Of a DNA stretch of 64,000 bases, positions 61,968 to 64,000 are shown one piece after another. The notes beneath the pieces are model-generated. The model saw only the letters and a list, made by a program, of their open reading frames with translations, had not been told where the DNA came from and ran no database searches. A program made the translations under genes and the position numbers. This DNA comes from Shewanella phaeophyticola (GTDB taxonomy: Bacteria > Pseudomonadota > Gammaproteobacteria > Enterobacterales > Shewanellaceae). Positions within the stretch are counted from its first letter, which is position 1, and each line of letters begins with the position of its first letter. The stretch lies in NCBI RefSeq assembly GCF_025398315.1, contig NZ_JAODOQ010000001.1:868001-932000 (forward strand), read 5' to 3'.

Positions 61968-62564
61968 TTAAACGCTGGTTAGCCACAGGCGCAATGACAT
62001 GCCCCAACTGCTGGTGGCTCCTGATGTCACAAAGCGGATTTGATTATGGCTATCAATGATGTATATCGAAGGTAATGCGGTTGCCCCCCATTGTTGGCTT
62101 AAATTGTGCTCATCTGTGGATTGATTGATAACTGCAAACTGGTAATCATTATGCTGCATAAACGCGTTTATGTCGTCATTTGAACCAGAGGCAACGGCCA
62201 CCGAAATAACGCGATAATCTTGAGTGTTAGCTACGCTGTTGACCATAGGCGAGGTGACTTTGCATACCGGGCACCAAGTACCCCAAAAATACACTAAGGT
62301 GGCTTTATTGGTGTCAGTGTGTTGCCGAGCATTAAATAAAGACACCTCGCTCCCATTGACTAACTGGCTATTGATTGGAAACGCTAACCCAGTGTGCATG
62401 TCTCGCTGTAGATAGCTGGCAACGGCAAACAGTACTGCCGTTAATAGCAATACATCACGCAGTGTTATTAACCAAAAGCGAACCGACGTCAATTTTGCTG
62501 TAGCGATTTTTATAAACCCAGTTACCCAGATTGGCATACTATGCGCTGGCTTACCTTTGTTCAT
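61968..62564 (-). CDS. Thioredoxin-like protein disulfide oxidoreductase (TlpA/ScsD type)
   Basis: 198 residues. One N-terminal membrane anchor (LRDVLLLTAVLFAVASY), then a periplasmic thioredoxin fold with active site WGTWCPVCK and cis-Pro in GATALPSIYII. Reduces or forms disulfides in envelope proteins. Its start overlaps the acpH stop by 14 bases, so it is translated from the same message. Confidence 0.82.
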   Translation of the reverse strand: MNKGKPAHSMPIWVTGFIKIATAKLTSVRFWLITLRDVLLLTAVLFAVASYLQRDMHTGLAFPINSQLVNGSEVSLFNARQHTDTNKATLVYFWGTWCPVCKVTSPMVNSVANTQDYRVISVAVASGSNDDINAFMQHNDYQFAVINQSTDEHNLSQQWGATALPSIYIIDSHNQIRFVTSGATSSWGMSLRLWLTSV

Positions 62565-63159
62565 GTGGTAAGTATTGGCTGGGTGTTTTACGGCTGTATA
62601 TTTTACTGTAAGCCATTAGCTGTGGGTAAAATGTTCTAAAGGCAATTTCGATTTCAACGTAAAGTTTATCCACATCACGGATCGCATGGTCAAATAGTTC
62701 TGGTTTAGATAATCGGCGGCTGACCCCTTGAATCGCCTGCTCTAAACCTTGTCGTGTTTGGTAACTGCTTAACCAATCTTGTTGAATGATTTTTGGGGCG
62801 ATAGCTTGCAAGGTGGCGGGTAATTCTTCGGTAGTGTTAAGTTCTTGATACGCTTTTTGGCAAAAGATATTGAGATCTTGATGATGATACTCTTCCCAAT
62901 AAAACGCTAAATAATGGTCAAACACTAAATCGATGAGTACAGGCGCGACTCGGCGAGATGATTTTGGAAACTGTTTAAGCAAATCAATAATAATTTCATG
63001 GCTATCGGTAATTTGATCGATTTGACGATGTAACCAAATGCCTTGTTGAAGGTGCTGAGGGTGATCTTCTATTTTGCCTTTGGCAAAATCACCGCACAAA
63101 TTAGCCACTAAATGAGTATCACTAATATCTGCTAAATGTAAGTGTGCTAAAAAGTTCAT
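62551..63159 (-). CDS. acpH: Acyl carrier protein phosphodiesterase
   Basis: 202 residues from MNFLAHLHLAD at 63159; the longer frame adds an unconserved leader. HD-like metal residues in NLCGDFAKGK, GIWLHRQIDQITDSH and LIDLVFDHYLA. Removes the 4'-phosphopantetheine from holo-ACP. Unaffected by the frame damage seen elsewhere. Confidence 0.85.
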   Translation of the reverse strand: MNFLAHLHLADISDTHLVANLCGDFAKGKIEDHPQHLQQGIWLHRQIDQITDSHEIIIDLLKQFPKSSRRVAPVLIDLVFDHYLAFYWEEYHHQDLNIFCQKAYQELNTTEELPATLQAIAPKIIQQDWLSSYQTRQGLEQAIQGVSRRLSKPELFDHAIRDVDKLYVEIEIAFRTFYPQLMAYSKIYSRKTPSQYLPHEQR

Positions 63160-63354
63160 ATTTTGTGCTTCTAATTTTATTATTTTACAGTATGATACTA
63201 GCCGTTTGTAACAAAGCGTTACAAGCTGACAAGTTGTTAGGTTCAATCATAACGCTTTATACACAAATGTCATGGAGTAATGTGTGTAGTGTCGATTGTA
63301 GATACTTATCTGTATGAAATTGTGAATAATAAATGCTTAACTTAGGGATCAAGG

Positions 63355-63543
63355 ATGATGAAAGATTGGCTAAAAAAATTATTGGGTAGGCCTATCGCAA
63401 CCAAAAGAAACAAAGTGCAAATCGACATGCGCTATGAAGTTCATTCGTTTAAATCTGACGACGCACCAGTGCAAAATAGGGTGAACGAAGTCGATCACAC
63501 CGACAGTTATAATCAAACTCACATAGAAAAGCCGACAAAGTAA
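63355..63543 (+). CDS. Hypothetical 62-aa basic protein
   Basis: Starts MMKDWLKKLLGRPIATKRNK with AGGGATCAAGG upstream. Basic N-terminal amphipathic helix, polar tail. No family recognised. It precedes queA on the same strand. Confidence 0.5.
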   Translation: MMKDWLKKLLGRPIATKRNKVQIDMRYEVHSFKSDDAPVQNRVNEVDHTDSYNQTHIEKPTK

Positions 63544-63611
63544 TCAGTAAACTTGATCTTAACCTGCGCTCGCCATAGACTAGCGGCCGTTTTTACTGTT
63601 GAGATTTTACT

Positions 63612-64000
63612 ATGCGCGTTGCAGACTTTTCGTTCGACCTTCCTGATGAGCTTATTGCTCGCTATCCGACTGCACAACGTAATGCGTCGCGTCTACTGAC
63701 CCTTAATGGTGTAGATGGACAGTTAGCCGATAAGCAGTTTACTGACTTACTCGAACTCATTAACCCAGGTGACTTGATGGTGTTTAATAACACCCGTGTG
63801 ATCCCTGCGCGTTTATTTGGCCAAAAACCCACCGGTGGTAAGCTTGAAATTTTAGTTGAGCGTATGCTTGATGAGAAGCGTATTTTAGCTCACGTTCGCA
63901 GTTCAAAGTCACCTAAAGTGGATGCGTTAATCAATTTAGATGCCGGATATCAAATGAAGATGCTAGCGCGTCATGATGCCTTATTCGAGCTCGAGCTATT
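63612..64000 (+). CDS. queA: S-adenosylmethionine:tRNA ribosyltransferase-isomerase QueA (3' end outside window)
   Basis: Open to the window end, 129 codons. N-terminus [19 protein letters not shown], then [25 protein letters not shown], both QueA signatures. Makes epoxyqueuosine at the tRNA wobble base from preQ1. The frame is unbroken over the visible part. Confidence 0.92.
   Translation, partial: MRVADFSFDLPDELIARYPTAQRNASRLLTLNGVDGQLADKQFTDLLELINPGDLMVFNNTRVIPARLFGQKPTGGKLEILVERMLDEKRILAHVRSSKSPKVDALINLDAGYQMKMLARHDALFELEL

Overview
The window is chromosomal DNA of a gamma-proteobacterium, most likely Shewanella. The gene content, the LiuR-type branched-chain amino acid cluster, the DctPQM/DctBD module, the moderate GC content and the tRNA arrays all fit that genus. 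Genus level is as far as I would go.

Layout. 1-2400: 3' end of phoR and a Pho-box-driven phosphate-binding protein gene. 2400-5800: an M1 aminopeptidase gene embedded among four related minus-strand small-RNA units (A-D), each with a sigma-E-type promoter and an intrinsic terminator, plus a MITE-like element. 5900-10400: glutathione peroxidase, mgtE, two tiny genes, an NlpE-type lipoprotein and a patatin. 10460-10824: a second MITE-like element. 10900-15200: proS, an acetyltransferase, trmO, an RcsF-like lipoprotein and an H-NS protein. 15600-24700: etfBA, an NhaC antiporter, tdk, an acyl-CoA dehydrogenase, a Kef-type antiporter and a UspE-like protein. 24800-35650: leucine/isovalerate catabolism (liuRABCDE plus a 3-oxoacid CoA-transferase), diverging from prpE. 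35900-41240: gnd, menA, tesB-ybaY and an MFS transporter. 41250-47650: the DctBD two-component system and the DctPQM TRAP transporter. 48090-52080: an Ala-Glu tRNA array on the minus strand, gltX, and a six-copy tRNA-Val array on the plus strand. 52270-64000: an ABC exporter, Ada/AlkA and Ogt DNA repair, a DEAD-box helicase, a dual-specificity phosphatase, cheV, sstT, rluA, a thioredoxin-like protein, acpH, a small protein and the start of queA.

Two observations stand out. (1) The four small-RNA units share a sigma-E promoter (GAACTT, 15-16 nt, TCTGA/TCAAA/TCTTA), a UUGUUCAUCAUC-type 5' segment and a terminator hairpin. The layout resembles the envelope-stress RNAs MicA and RybB, but as a local family of four. 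(2) I count 22 reading-frame interruptions in 19 otherwise well-conserved protein genes, including the essential proS and gltX, plus one damaged tRNA-Ala. In nearly every case the break falls where the conserved protein or RNA predicts a GGNCC sequence (often a Gly-Pro pair). Repairing the site restores the normal family length. Intact GGNCC sites are rare in the window (about a dozen by eye). The best explanation is motif-specific consensus error, as expected when a methylated GGNCC motif is sequenced on an uncorrected single-molecule platform. I therefore annotate these genes as full-length CDSs with a damaged site, not as true pseudogenes.
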